Assembly (NCBI GenBank): GCA_030427145.1
Contig: JAUHWT010000020.1
Span: forward strand, 1-64,000
Source: Alphaproteobacteria bacterium
GTDB lineage: Bacteria; Pseudomonadota; Alphaproteobacteria; Rhodobacterales; Rhodobacteraceae
Direction: 5' to 3'
DNA: 64,000 nt
Position 1 is the stretch's first letter. Each line of letters begins with the position of its first letter. Below the pieces are notes generated by a model, which had not been told where the DNA came from, did no database searches, and worked only from the letters and a program-made list of their open reading frames with translations. Below are positions 27,139-36,679 of the stretch, piece after piece. The translations under genes and the position numbers were made by a program.

Positions 27139-27600
27139 GTGACAGCGGACAATACCAGTAACGGCACGGAAGACGAACGGAGCGGCAAACACAACCCGAA
27201 CGCTCTGGCTGAAGTGCTGTCCTCCATCCGGGAACTCGTAACTGCGGAAGCCGACGCGCGCATGGAAAGCGGCGGGTCGTCGTCCCGTTACGAGGGCGCC
27301 TCAACTGAAATGCAGGGGGTTTTGATCCTCACGCCGGAAATGCGTGTGGACACGGACCGCGACGATGCCCGCGATGGCGAAGTGCTGTCCGAGGGGATTG
27401 GCACGAACCCGCGGCACTCGACAGGGGCTCCGATCCTCGACGAGGAGGCTTTGCGCGGTGTGGTCAACTCCATCGTGCGGGAGGAACTTCAGGCGGAGCT
27501 TGGCGACCGTATCAGCCGCAACCTGCGCAAGCTGATCCGTCGCGAACTGGCCCAGATGCTCGACGAGCGCGAGGCCGCCAAAAAATCCGAAAACAACTGA
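27139..27600 (+). CDS. PopZ-like / DUF2497-type small acidic protein
   Basis: This 153-residue protein starts at a GTG 8 bases after the tolC stop. An N-terminal helix (NALAEVLSSIRELVTAEAD) is followed by a low-complexity, Asp/Glu/Ser-rich middle and a C-terminal helical segment (LDEEALRGVVNSIVREELQA, then RNLRKLIRRELAQMLDERE). This short helix, acidic linker and helical C-terminus plan, and the position between tolC and valS, match PopZ, the polar organising protein of alphaproteobacteria. The sequence identity I can see is weak, so the call rests on architecture and context. Confidence 0.6.
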   Translation: MTADNTSNGTEDERSGKHNPNALAEVLSSIRELVTAEADARMESGGSSSRYEGASTEMQGVLILTPEMRVDTDRDDARDGEVLSEGIGTNPRHSTGAPILDEEALRGVVNSIVREELQAELGDRISRNLRKLIRRELAQMLDEREAAKKSENN

Positions 27601-27621
27601 GGCTTTTGGGCTGAGCCGCTG

Positions 27622-27652
27622 ACACGCGCAAGGTCTGCGCGTGTTGGCTTTT
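27622..27652 (+). terminator. Rho-independent-like terminator after the PopZ-like gene
   Basis: A perfect 9-bp stem ACACGCGCA/TGCGCGTGT with a 5-base loop is followed by TGGCTTTT. It lies between two convergent genes, so in the reverse direction it could also help end the molybdopterin-subunit transcript. Confidence 0.65.
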
Positions 27653-27673
27653 GCAATGATTGCAGCCGACCGG

Positions 27674-29977
27674 TCAGGCGGACTTTTTCAAAGTGGCGTC
27701 AGCAGAATTGAGGATGTTCCACACACGGCTGGGCGTCAGCGGCATGTCCACGTGCCGGACACCACTGTCCCACAGCGCGTCGAGGACGGCATTGGTCACG
27801 GAAGCCAGGGAACCAACCGTCCCGGCCTCGCCGCAGCCTTTCATGCCAATCTCGTTGGCAGTCGAGAGAACCGGCTGAGCGAAAAAATTGATCATGGGCA
27901 TGTCGGCAGCGCGTGGCATTGCGTAATCCATGAAGGACCCGCTCAGAAGCTGTCCATCCTCGGAATAGACCACTTCCTCAGTCACGGCCTGACCAACGCC
28001 CTGAACCACACCGCCATGCACCTGACCCTCGGCGAGCATCGGGTTCACGAGGTAGCCGAAATCGTCCACCACGGTGTACTTCTGCACGCTGACCTGGCCG
28101 GTGTCCGGATCAACCTCGACCTCCACGAAGTGTGCGCCGTTTGGGTAGGAGCGGGCGGGCAGATCGTATTTGACCCGTGTGCTCAACAGGTCAGTGAGAC
28201 CACGTTCCCGCGCCACGCCAGCCAGGTGCATTAGATCGACGCTGCGGTCGGTTCCGGCGACGCTGAACGAGCCGTCCTCCCAGACGAGATCCGCATCCGC
28301 GATTTCCAGCTCTTCGGCCGCCAGTTCCCGGAATTTGCGGATGGCCTCGTCTGCGGTTTTGTTGATGGAGTTTCCCTGGAGCGTGACCGAGCGCGACCCG
28401 CCCGTGCCGCCGCCCATCGCAATCCTGTCGGAATCGCCCTGGATGAACCGGATTTTGTCGAAGGGTATCCCGGCCCGTTCGGTCAGAAACTGCGCGAATA
28501 CTGTCTCGTGGCCCTGGCCGTTGGACTGGGTGCCGACAAACAGTTCCACGAAACCATCCTCGGCAAAGTCGATCTGGGTGTGTTCAACCGGATCGCCCAG
28601 AATGGATTCAATGTAGTAGCAGAGGCCAAGGCCACGCAGTTTGCCGGCCGCCGCACTTTTGGCCTTGCGGGTTTTGAACCCGGCGACGTCCGCTTCCTTC
28701 AGCGCCCGGTCGAGGACCATGTTAAAATCGCCGACGTCGTAAAGCTCGCCGGAAACCGTGCGGTAGGGGAATTTCTCTTTGGGGATGAAGTTCTTACGTC
28801 GGAATTCGATGGGATCCTTGCCCAGTTCGCGGGCCGAGACGTCCATCAGACGCTCGATCACGTATATCGCCTCCGGACGTCCGGCGCCGCGATAGGCATC
28901 CACTGGCGTTGTGTTGGTGAACACGCCCTTCACATTGAAAAGCGCGGTCTGGAAATCATACACGCCCGGCAGAACCTTCAGCGCCAGTTCCGAGGCGATG
29001 TACTGCGCGAAGAACGAGTTGTAGGCCCCGAGGTTCGAGATGCAGTTGATCCGCACCGCCTTAAGCCGGAAATCCGCATCAAACGCGGCTTCTGCGGTCG
29101 TGACGTGGTCGCGTCCGCCCACATCGGTCAGCATCGCCTCGCCACGGCCACTCATCCAGCGCACGGGTGTGTTCAGTTTCCGTGCGGCAAAGGCCACCGC
29201 GAAATACTCCGGATAGTTGAAACCCTTGGTGCCAAACCCTCCACCAACATCCCCGGTGGTGACCTGAATCGCCTCCGGTTCCAGTCCGAGGTTTTCGGCG
29301 AGTTCGTTCTTGAGGTTCCAGACACCCTGGCCGGTAAATTCCATATGCAGTCTGCTGCCATCCCAGACGGCGTGACATCCGCGACCCTCCATGGCGGAGT
29401 TGTGGATGCGGTTGTCGATCAGATCAAGGCTGGTTGTGTGCGCGGCCGTAGCAAAAGCCCGGTCGGTCGCCTCCGCGTCGCCATAGGACCAGTCATAGGC
29501 GAGGTTGTCCGGAGCTTCCTCGTGGATCGTCGGACCTCCGACAGCGGTTGCGACATGGACGGGAAGATCCTGATAATCAACCATAATCAGGTCCATGGCG
29601 TCGAGCGCGGCTTCTTTGGTGTCCGCGACAATCAGGGCCACGGCCTCGCCCACATATCGCACGGTGCCGTCGGCCAGAACGGGGCGCACAGGGGCGGCGC
29701 CGTCTGATCCGTCGCGGTTTTTCACCGTATGAAAAGCCACCTGATTTTTGAGTTCGCCCCCCAGGTCGGCGGCCGTGTAGATCGCGTGAACGCCCGCCAC
29801 CGCGCGGGCCTCCTCCAGATCGGGTTGTTCGAACGTGGCATGGGCCACCGGACTGCGCAGGAACATGGCGTGGAGCGCACCCTCGGCGGCCGTGTCGTCG
29901 CAGTATTTGCCCTGCCCGGTGAGCAGGCGGAGATCCTCCTTGCGGGTGACGCTTTGGCTGGTTCCAAACTTGTTCAT
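27674..29977 (-). CDS. Xanthine dehydrogenase/CoxL-family molybdopterin-binding subunit
   Basis: This 767-residue protein is the large, Mo-cofactor-binding subunit of a molybdenum hydroxylase. The signatures are GGGFGTKG (about 245-251), the active-site loop [10 protein letters not shown] (361-370), which is the form II or CoxL-like type rather than the AYXCSFR of true CO dehydrogenase, and the catalytic Glu in [10 protein letters not shown] near the C terminus. It starts after AGGAGGAG. The partner FAD and 2Fe-2S subunits expected beside it are absent, so it either pairs with subunits encoded elsewhere or is an orphan. Substrate unknown. Confidence 0.92.
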   Translation of the reverse strand: MNKFGTSQSVTRKEDLRLLTGQGKYCDDTAAEGALHAMFLRSPVAHATFEQPDLEEARAVAGVHAIYTAADLGGELKNQVAFHTVKNRDGSDGAAPVRPVLADGTVRYVGEAVALIVADTKEAALDAMDLIMVDYQDLPVHVATAVGGPTIHEEAPDNLAYDWSYGDAEATDRAFATAAHTTSLDLIDNRIHNSAMEGRGCHAVWDGSRLHMEFTGQGVWNLKNELAENLGLEPEAIQVTTGDVGGGFGTKGFNYPEYFAVAFAARKLNTPVRWMSGRGEAMLTDVGGRDHVTTAEAAFDADFRLKAVRINCISNLGAYNSFFAQYIASELALKVLPGVYDFQTALFNVKGVFTNTTPVDAYRGAGRPEAIYVIERLMDVSARELGKDPIEFRRKNFIPKEKFPYRTVSGELYDVGDFNMVLDRALKEADVAGFKTRKAKSAAAGKLRGLGLCYYIESILGDPVEHTQIDFAEDGFVELFVGTQSNGQGHETVFAQFLTERAGIPFDKIRFIQGDSDRIAMGGGTGGSRSVTLQGNSINKTADEAIRKFRELAAEELEIADADLVWEDGSFSVAGTDRSVDLMHLAGVARERGLTDLLSTRVKYDLPARSYPNGAHFVEVEVDPDTGQVSVQKYTVVDDFGYLVNPMLAEGQVHGGVVQGVGQAVTEEVVYSEDGQLLSGSFMDYAMPRAADMPMINFFAQPVLSTANEIGMKGCGEAGTVGSLASVTNAVLDALWDSGVRHVDMPLTPSRVWNILNSADATLKKSA

Positions 29978-30100
29978 GGGTCTCTCCTCCTGAGGGTGGC
30001 CGGGGGCAGATTAACAACTGCTGCGTCAGCGTCCATAGGGCTTTCCCTCCTGGAGACCGGACGTTATGAAACGGGCCAGACCAGATTGGATTGCAGAACC

Positions 30101-32836
30101 ATGCCGATGGAAAAGAACTTCGACGCCGCCACGGCGGAACCGGAAATCAGTGCAAAATGGGAAGCGGCCAACGCTTTTGCCATGGGTGCCAACGCGAAAG
30201 AGGGGGGTGAGCCGTTCTCCATCCTTTTGCCGCCGCCCAATGTGACCGGCAGCCTGCATATGGGCCACGCGTTCAACCATACGCTGATGGACATTTTGAC
30301 CCGCTGGCACCGGATGAAAGGGGATTACGTTCTCTGGCAGCCGGGTCTCGACCATGCGGGTATTGCGACGCAGATGGTTGTTGAGCGCAAGCTGGCGGCT
30401 GATGGCAGCCCCGGGCGTCGCGAGCTGGGCCGTGAGAAATTCGTTGAGAAGGTCTGGGAGTGGAAGGAGGAGTCCGGCGGGACAATTCTGGAACAGTGCC
30501 GTCGCCTTGGTGACAGCTTCGATCTGGACCGCAACCGGTTCACGATGGATCCGGGCTTCCACGATGCGGTTCTGAAAACCTTCGTTGAGTTCTACAACAA
30601 GGGTCTGATTTTCCGCGGGAAACGCCTCGTGAACTGGGACCCGAAATTCGAGACCGCGATCTCGGATCTTGAGGTCGAGCAGGTCGAGACCAACGGGCAC
30701 CTCTGGCGTTTGCGCTATCCGTTGGAAAATGGCGAGACCTATCAGCATCCAGTTGCATGGGATGACGAGGGCAAGCCGACCGAATTCGAGACGCGCGACT
30801 ACCTGGTCGTTGCGACCACGCGGCCCGAAACCATGCTGGGCGATACGGGCGTCGCGGTACACCCCGATGATGAGCGCTACAAACATCTGGTTGGCAAAAC
30901 CGTGCGTCTGCCGCTGGTTGGGCGGTCAATTCCGATTGTGGCGGATGATTACGCTGATCCGGAAAAAGGCACCGGTGCGGTGAAGATCACCCCGGCCCAT
31001 GACTTCAACGACTGGGAGGTTGGCAAGCGCCAAAACCTGCGCGTTATCAATGTTATGGATCGGCAGGCGAATATTTCGCTGGAGATCGATCCGGGCTTCC
31101 TCAAAGGCGTTGAAGTTTCTGATGCCCTCAAGGCATTCGACGGTCTCGAACGCTATGAGGCCCGCAAAAAACTGATCGCTCTGGCCGAGGCTGAAGGCTG
31201 GCTTGATGGCATCGACAGCGAGGTCCATATGGTGCCCCACGGGGACCGGTCCAAGGTCGCCATTGAGCCCTACCTGACCGACCAGTGGTTTGTTGACGCG
31301 GCCAAACTGGCCGGTCCGGCCATGGACGCCGTCAAAACCGGAAAGACCCGTATCCTGCCGGAAAGTCAGGAGAATACCTATTACCGCTGGATGGAGGAGA
31401 TCGAACCTTGGTGTATTTCCCGCCAGTTGTGGTGGGGTCATCAGATTCCGGTGTGGTATGATGAGGATGGCAATCCCTACTGTGCCATGACCGAGGATGA
31501 GGCCATTGTTCAGGCCGGCGGCAGGACGCTGACCCGCGACCCCGACGTACTCGACACGTGGTTCTCCTCAGGGATTTGGCCCCTTGGAACAATGGGTTGG
31601 CCGGATAAAACGCCAGAGGTGGAAAGGTTCATTCCGACAAGCGTGCTCGTGACCGGGTTCGACATCCTGTTTTTCTGGGTTGCGCGCATGATGATGATGC
31701 AGATCGAACTGTCCGGCGAGGTGCCGTTCCGCGACGTCTATATTCATGCCCTGGTTCGGGACGAGAAGGGCAAGAAGATGTCCAAGTCCCTGGGCAATAT
31801 TCTCGATCCTATTGAGCTTATTGATGAATTTGGCGCGGACGCGGTGCGGTTTACCCTGTCGTCCATGGCGGCGATGGGGCGCGATGTGAAATTGAGCCGG
31901 GACCGGATTGCGGGGTACCGGAATTTCGGGACCAAGCTGTGGAATGCCGCGCGGTTTGCGGAAATGAATGGCTGCAAGCCCGATCCGGACTTTGATCCGA
32001 CCTCCGTGAAGCTGACGGCGAACCGCTGGATCGTTGGTGAGACCGGTAAGGTCCGCGAGGAACTGGACGCCGCGCTGACCGCGTATCGGTTCAATGACGC
32101 CTCCAACGCGCTCTATTCCCATGTCTGGGGGCGGGTGTGTGATTGGTATGTGGAACTCGCCAAGCCGTTGTTCCAGGACGAAAATTCAGCGCCTGAGACC
32201 CGTGCTACGATGGCTTGGGTTCTTGATCAGTGTATTGTCATGATGCATCCGTTCATGCCGTTTATTACCGAAAGCCTGTGGGGTGGTATTGCCGAGCGGG
32301 CGGAAATACTGGCGCACCGGGAATGGCCGGACTACGGCACGGGACTGGTTGACGCGGATGCGGATGACCGGATGAACTGGATCATCGATCTGATCGAACA
32401 GATCCGGTCGCTGCGGGCGGAGATGCGGGTTCCGGCAGGGGCGAAAATCACGCTGCTGAAACTGGATCTCGATGCGGATCGCGCCGAGGTTCTTGCGGAA
32501 AATCAGGCGCTTGTGGCGCGGCTTGCCCGTATTGAGACCTTTGGTGAGGCGGAAGAGGCGCCGGTTGGGTCGATCACTTTCACCTGCCGTGGTGGCACGT
32601 TCTGCCTGCCTTTGGCGGATGTGATTGACATTTCGGCCGAGAAGGCGCGGCTGGAGAAGGCGGTTGGCAAACTTGAGAAGGATGTCAAAGGCTTGCGCGG
32701 TAATCTTGCCAATGAGAAGTTCCTGGCCAATGCCAAACCTGAGGTGATTGCGGACAAGCGCAGTAAGCTCGTGGAGGCGGAGGAGGAACTGGTGGTTCTG
32801 AATGCCGCGCGTGAGCGCCTCGCGACGCTGGGATAA
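30101..32836 (+). CDS. valS: Valine-tRNA ligase
   Basis: This 911-residue class I synthetase charges tRNA-Val. The HIGH-type motif is HMGH at residues 53-56 inside [18 protein letters not shown], the KMSKS motif is intact ([11 protein letters not shown], about residue 560), an editing domain lies between them ([19 protein letters not shown]), and the C-terminal coiled coil of ValRS is present ([19 protein letters not shown]). Starts at 30101 and 30107 are both possible; the upstream open frame is not coding. It probably heads a unit with the HisC-like gene 24 bases after it. Confidence 0.97.
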   Translation: MPMEKNFDAATAEPEISAKWEAANAFAMGANAKEGGEPFSILLPPPNVTGSLHMGHAFNHTLMDILTRWHRMKGDYVLWQPGLDHAGIATQMVVERKLAADGSPGRRELGREKFVEKVWEWKEESGGTILEQCRRLGDSFDLDRNRFTMDPGFHDAVLKTFVEFYNKGLIFRGKRLVNWDPKFETAISDLEVEQVETNGHLWRLRYPLENGETYQHPVAWDDEGKPTEFETRDYLVVATTRPETMLGDTGVAVHPDDERYKHLVGKTVRLPLVGRSIPIVADDYADPEKGTGAVKITPAHDFNDWEVGKRQNLRVINVMDRQANISLEIDPGFLKGVEVSDALKAFDGLERYEARKKLIALAEAEGWLDGIDSEVHMVPHGDRSKVAIEPYLTDQWFVDAAKLAGPAMDAVKTGKTRILPESQENTYYRWMEEIEPWCISRQLWWGHQIPVWYDEDGNPYCAMTEDEAIVQAGGRTLTRDPDVLDTWFSSGIWPLGTMGWPDKTPEVERFIPTSVLVTGFDILFFWVARMMMMQIELSGEVPFRDVYIHALVRDEKGKKMSKSLGNILDPIELIDEFGADAVRFTLSSMAAMGRDVKLSRDRIAGYRNFGTKLWNAARFAEMNGCKPDPDFDPTSVKLTANRWIVGETGKVREELDAALTAYRFNDASNALYSHVWGRVCDWYVELAKPLFQDENSAPETRATMAWVLDQCIVMMHPFMPFITESLWGGIAERAEILAHREWPDYGTGLVDADADDRMNWIIDLIEQIRSLRAEMRVPAGAKITLLKLDLDADRAEVLAENQALVARLARIETFGEAEEAPVGSITFTCRGGTFCLPLADVIDISAEKARLEKAVGKLEKDVKGLRGNLANEKFLANAKPEVIADKRSKLVEAEEELVVLNAARERLATLG

Positions 32837-32860
32837 ATCCACACTATCCAGGGGGTGAGG

Positions 32861-33967
32861 ATGCCAAAATATACGGATGTTGTGTCCTCACTTCCCGTGA
32901 CCGTCCCGTTCGTGGGGCCGGAGGCGCAGGAACGGGCGTTGGGGCGGCCGTTTCGGGCGCGGATCGGTGCCAATGAGAACCTGTTTGGACCGTCGCCCAA
33001 AGCGGTTGAGGCGATGGGCAAGGCGGCGGCAGAATGCTGGAAATATGGCGACTCCACCAGCCATGAATTGCGGGAGGTACTTGCCGAACATCACGGTGTC
33101 GCTCCGGAAAATATTCTTGTAGGTGAAGGGGTTGACGGACTTTTAGGATACCTCGCCCGCCTCGTTGTGCAGCCGGGAACGCCGGTTGTGACGTCGCTGG
33201 GCGCGTATCCGACGCTGAATTATCACGTCAATGGATTTGGCGGGATTTTGCATACGGTTCCTTTCCGGAATGATGCTGAGGATCCGGAGGGCCTGGCGGC
33301 GAAGGCGCGGGAGGTTGGTGCCTCGCTCGTTTACCTGAGTAATCCGGATAACCCTATGGGAACATGGGTGAAATCCGAGCGGATTGCCGCAATGACGGCC
33401 TCTATGCCGGAGGGGTGTCTGCTGTGTCTGGATGAGGCCTATGTGGAGTTTGCGCCGGCGGAGGCCGTTCCGGAGATTGACGTGGCGGATGAGCGCGTCA
33501 TCAGAATGCGCACGTTTTCAAAGGCTTATGGGATGGCCGGGGCCCGGATCGGCTACGCCATCGGGCATGTGGATCTGATTGCGATGTTTGACCGGGTGCG
33601 AAACCACTTTGGAGTGAACAAAATTGCCCAGGCCGGGGCGCTCGCGGCGTTACGGGATGGTTCGTATTTGGCACAGATTGTGAGTCAGGTGGCACAGATT
33701 GTGAGTCAAATGGCACAGATTGCTGAGGTTAATGGTCTTTCGTGCCTTCCGAGCGGTACAAATTTCGTCGCAATCGACTGTAAACGCGACGGCGCGTTTG
33801 CGCGTCGGGTTCTGGAGGCGTTGGTGGCCGACGGCGTGTTCGTGCGAATGCCGTTCGTCGCGCCGCAGGACCGCTGCATCCGGGTGACGGCCGGGCCGAA
33901 GACCGAGATGGAGATTTTCGCGGATGCTTTGCCCCGGGCGTTGAAGGTCGCGCACCTGGATCATTGA
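32861..33967 (+). CDS. HisC-like pyridoxal-phosphate aminotransferase with internal heptad repeat
   Basis: This 368-residue fold-type I aminotransferase resembles histidinol-phosphate aminotransferase: ANENLFGPSP near the N terminus, GEGVDGLLGYL, NPDNPMGTW, LDEAYVEF and the PLP lysine in RTFSKAYGMAGARIGYA. No other his genes are near, so it could act on aromatic or other amino acids. A 21-bp unit is repeated in frame at 33670-33690, 33691-33711 and (partly) 33712, giving AQIVSQV-AQIVSQM-AQIAEV. Part of this DNA also occurs, inverted, at 10644-10678. The ATG at 32861 has a strong AGGGGGTGAGG site. Confidence 0.88.
   Translation: MPKYTDVVSSLPVTVPFVGPEAQERALGRPFRARIGANENLFGPSPKAVEAMGKAAAECWKYGDSTSHELREVLAEHHGVAPENILVGEGVDGLLGYLARLVVQPGTPVVTSLGAYPTLNYHVNGFGGILHTVPFRNDAEDPEGLAAKAREVGASLVYLSNPDNPMGTWVKSERIAAMTASMPEGCLLCLDEAYVEFAPAEAVPEIDVADERVIRMRTFSKAYGMAGARIGYAIGHVDLIAMFDRVRNHFGVNKIAQAGALAALRDGSYLAQIVSQVAQIVSQMAQIAEVNGLSCLPSGTNFVAIDCKRDGAFARRVLEALVADGVFVRMPFVAPQDRCIRVTAGPKTEMEIFADALPRALKVAHLDH
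33670..33723 (+). repeat. In-frame 21-bp tandem repeat inside the HisC-like gene
   Basis: Two near-identical 21-bp units (33670-33690 and 33691-33711, differing at two positions) and the start of a third (33712-33723) code for a helical heptad. Bases 33689-33723 are identical to the reverse complement of 10644-10678. Confidence 0.9.
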
Positions 33968-34036
33968 TAGTAACGGTGAGTGTTACCGGACTAGGACTCA
34001 ATCGTAATTAAGGAACTTGGCTTCATTAATTTTTGA

Positions 34037-35797
34037 TCAGTCCAAATTGGTTAGTGGATGGTCTGTGGGGTAGGGGTCTTTCAAGGATCTTGGTGTCCCG
34101 GTACCCAATGGGACTTCGCCGATCGTGCATTGAAAGCTATAGGGAACTTTGTCGCGTCTATAAGGATACTCCGGAATTTCGATCGGCATGACAGTAGAAG
34201 TTTTTACGTAAGCCGGTTTTGGAAATGGCCAGCGATCAGGTATAGACGGGTTCTTCTGGTCGACCAGTCCTTCTGGTAGCAACGTATGCGGATTACCAAT
34301 CATGCGATTGAGTTGGGACTGCTTTAGATTTTGTGCCCCTCGGAAATCTGAACCGTCTGCTTCAAATCCGACTTTTGTGTTTTGCCAATTGCAGTAACGG
34401 AAATCTGTTCGGTTAGCGTTGGCACCTTCCAAATTTGCTCCAGTAAGATCTGCTCCCTCCATGCGCGCAGAACTCAATGCTGCTTCATTCAATTTTGCGC
34501 CTATGAATTTGGACACTTCTAGTCTGGAAAATCCAAACTGTGCTTTGTGCATTTCCGAAAACGAGAAATCCGCTCCCTCCACATGACTGTGAGACAGCTT
34601 GGCCCGGTTTAGTTTTGCTCCGATAAAGTCGGCATTTTCGAAACATGCATGTCGCAAACTGGCTCCGTTCAATTCAGTATGAGCGAACGAAGCACCTTCC
34701 AGTTTTGAACCATCGAATATTGCATTGTTGAAATTCATATCTACCGCATTGGCCAGACGTAGGTTTGAATTTCTTAGATCAATTCTGTAGTGAACCTTGG
34801 TGTATCGAGCTCTGTCGAATTCGGTCCAAAGCTTGTGCCGATTGCCTAACACAGACAGTGCTATTTGAATGTCGTCACGCAATGGTTTCTGGGAAGCGAC
34901 CCATTTGTCGAGTTCTTTTTTTCTTACTTTTAGATCTTCGCAGCGCTGATCCAGTTTTGCGTCAGTCGTTTCGGTGGGAAAATCCGGCCACTTGCCCAGA
35001 TCATGGCGTTTCGCTTTCATGGCTGGGGAGTTTTCCCGTATGTAGGCGCATAGGATATTCATGATCCGAACATGATGTGTCGGGTTATCCCGGGCGATCC
35101 TCTCCAGTGTGTAGATCGCGCCTATACGAACTTCAAGATTGGGTTCTGTTGTCTCAAAAGTCTGCCACTTGTCCGCGTTCGTCGGGCCAACGTTTCGGAA
35201 GTCCTCACCACGCCATTGAATTTCCGTGTGGTCATTGATTTTGACCGGACGACCAATGCGGCTTACGGTTTTCTCAGCGCCCAATCCCTCAACTGCCGTA
35301 TTGATCAGGCTGGTGGTCAAATTTTCTTCGGCGGTCTTCGTTTGCCGTTCGATCGCAAAATTTCTCAGGATTGACAGTGGAACGGCTATTAGTCCGCCCA
35401 GTGCCGTCAGTAGAGCGACGAGGCCGAGTGTGTACCATCGCAGGTCAATCAGGCTGGAAACAGCGTCGGGTGCAGCGTTTTCAGGTGCTGCAAAAAACAC
35501 ATCAGGAAAATTCCAAATTACCCGAAGCAGGATGCCGAATGTGACGAGGAACAGGATCACCCAGAAAGGGGAAAACAGGATCGAGAACCAAGCTACGGTC
35601 TTTTGAGGCTGTCCATCCGGCAACTTGTTCGAAATGGGTCCCGCGAATTTCTTGATTTCTGGCCAGCTATGGATGGCTGCCCAAAGGAAAATCAGCGGGA
35701 GCGAAACAACCGCTGCCCAAGCAACGATTTGAAATGGCACTGCAATGGGAATATTGAGTGTTAGTGTGCCGTTTTGCCAAGTGGCCAAGTCAAACAA
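34037..35797 (-). CDS. Membrane-anchored pentapeptide-repeat protein
   Basis: This 586-residue protein has three predicted membrane helices (about 22-42, 69-93, 120-143), a cytoplasmic linker with the segment LEVRIGAIYTLERIARDNPT (221-240) found in many pentapeptide-repeat proteins, and a right-handed quadrilateral beta-helix of A(D/N)LXX repeats from about 339 to 490 (EGASF, NGASL, ENADF, EGADL, TGANL, EGANA). A basic and aromatic tail follows. The function of this family is unknown; proposals range from stress sensing to phage defence. Its DNA is much poorer in GC than the neighbours, which suggests transfer. It stands alone. Confidence 0.9.
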   Translation of the reverse strand: MFDLATWQNGTLTLNIPIAVPFQIVAWAAVVSLPLIFLWAAIHSWPEIKKFAGPISNKLPDGQPQKTVAWFSILFSPFWVILFLVTFGILLRVIWNFPDVFFAAPENAAPDAVSSLIDLRWYTLGLVALLTALGGLIAVPLSILRNFAIERQTKTAEENLTTSLINTAVEGLGAEKTVSRIGRPVKINDHTEIQWRGEDFRNVGPTNADKWQTFETTEPNLEVRIGAIYTLERIARDNPTHHVRIMNILCAYIRENSPAMKAKRHDLGKWPDFPTETTDAKLDQRCEDLKVRKKELDKWVASQKPLRDDIQIALSVLGNRHKLWTEFDRARYTKVHYRIDLRNSNLRLANAVDMNFNNAIFDGSKLEGASFAHTELNGASLRHACFENADFIGAKLNRAKLSHSHVEGADFSFSEMHKAQFGFSRLEVSKFIGAKLNEAALSSARMEGADLTGANLEGANANRTDFRYCNWQNTKVGFEADGSDFRGAQNLKQSQLNRMIGNPHTLLPEGLVDQKNPSIPDRWPFPKPAYVKTSTVMPIEIPEYPYRRDKVPYSFQCTIGEVPLGTGTPRSLKDPYPTDHPLTNLD

Positions 35798-36068
35798 TGT
35801 GGAAACCTAATTAGTAGTGCTGACTGAAAATAGTTCATTTAAGCAATAAGTCGGACCCAGGTCACTTCATTTCTAAAGGTTATGGCCCTCGAGCAATTCA
35901 GGGATAATTTTAAAGATCGCGGGGCGGGGGTAGTTTAAACGTCCCGCCCGGCGGTGACGCCGGGCAGCGCCGACCGCCCCCAATGGGCGGCGCTTCGCTA
36001 CCGCCCGCGGTCCGCGCTGCCCTCAGAGGAAGGGCGGCGCGGTTGGTGTTGTATTGGTTGTTGCCGGA
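35798..36068. other. Intergenic region with REP-like hairpins
   Basis: The first 130 bases continue the AT-rich composition of the pentapeptide gene. Then 35941-36013 switches abruptly to GC-rich DNA with two adjacent hairpins: GCCCGGCG-GTGA-CGCCGGGC at 35946-35965, and an interrupted AGCGCC...GCCC/GGGC...GGCGCT stem at 35966-35994. Such paired hairpins resemble repetitive extragenic palindromes. No gene is seen. Confidence 0.5.
35946..35994. repeat. REP-like double hairpin
   Basis: The first hairpin is a perfect 8-bp stem with loop GTGA. The second has a 6-bp outer stem AGCGCC/GGCGCT and an inner GCCC/GGGC stem separated by a GACC bulge. The core CCCGCCCGGC is shared with the hairpin after aspS (6650-6679). 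Confidence 0.45.
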
Positions 36069-36287
36069 TCAGTTGCAGGTTTTGCGGCTGCCGTAGACGC
36101 CGCCGGCGGTGGCGCCTGCGGCTGTGGCGATTTTGTTGCCGGAGCCGCCGCCGATCTGGTCTCCGATGATGCCGCCGATGGCCGCGCCGCCCGCGGTGCC
36201 GATGGCGCAGTCGGCGTCCGGGTCGCCGGTGGAGCAGGCGGACAGGCCGATGGAGGCGATGGCCGCAATGCCGAGATACTTGATCAT
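36069..36287 (-). CDS. Small glycine-zipper lipoprotein (copy 1)
   Basis: This 72-residue protein has a lipoprotein signal (MIKYLGIAAIASIGLSAC) and a glycine-rich segment typical of glycine-zipper outer-membrane proteins (GGAAIGGIIGDQIGGGSGNK, then TAAGATAGGVYGS). It ends in Cys-Asn. It is a close paralogue of the protein encoded at 36431-36649. The start at 36287 was chosen for the signal peptide; the longer frame upstream is not coding. Function unknown; such proteins often sit in the cell envelope. Confidence 0.82.
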   Translation of the reverse strand: MIKYLGIAAIASIGLSACSTGDPDADCAIGTAGGAAIGGIIGDQIGGGSGNKIATAAGATAGGVYGSRKTCN

Positions 36288-36430
36288 GTTGGGAGCCTTT
36301 CCCCTTCTGGTTTCATCCGTCCGTCTCCGGACCGTGCCGGGACGGGTGTAGCGGCTCAACTTTGAGGGGGAAAACGGGGCGCGGCAAGTGCCATTTGGGC
36401 TGTGGCGGAATGCCGCGTCCCCGGGGTCTG

Positions 36431-36649
36431 TTAGCGGCAGGCGGCCTGGCTGCCGGCTACGGCACCGGCGCCTGCGCCGATGGCCGTGGTGGCGCGGTTG
36501 CCGTCACCGCCGCCGAACTGGTCACCGATCACGCCGCCGAGTGCGGCCCCGCCAATGGTGCCCGCGGCACAGTCGACATCCGGGTTGCCGGTGGAGCAGG
36601 CGGACAGGCCAATGGAGGCCACTGCCGCGATGCTGAGAATGCGTATCAT
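36431..36649 (-). CDS. Small glycine-zipper lipoprotein (copy 2)
   Basis: This 72-residue paralogue of the downstream protein has the same plan: signal MIRILSIAAVASIGLSAC with lipobox LSAC, the shared STGxPDxDCA segment and a glycine zipper (GGAALGGVIGDQFGGGDGNR), ending in Cys-Arg. It starts after AAGGA. The two copies lie in tandem with 143 bases between them, indicating a local duplication. A second cysteine (DCA) and the terminal one could form a disulphide. Confidence 0.82.
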   Translation of the reverse strand: MIRILSIAAVASIGLSACSTGNPDVDCAAGTIGGAALGGVIGDQFGGGDGNRATTAIGAGAGAVAGSQAACR

Positions 36650-36679
36650 CAGGATTTTCCTTCCCTTACAGAGTGTCTT

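Noticed and set aside
29729-30100. A 124-residue N-terminal extension of valS
   Set aside because: It overlaps the start of the molybdopterin gene on the other strand and is not like ValRS; the ATG at 30101 fits the family.
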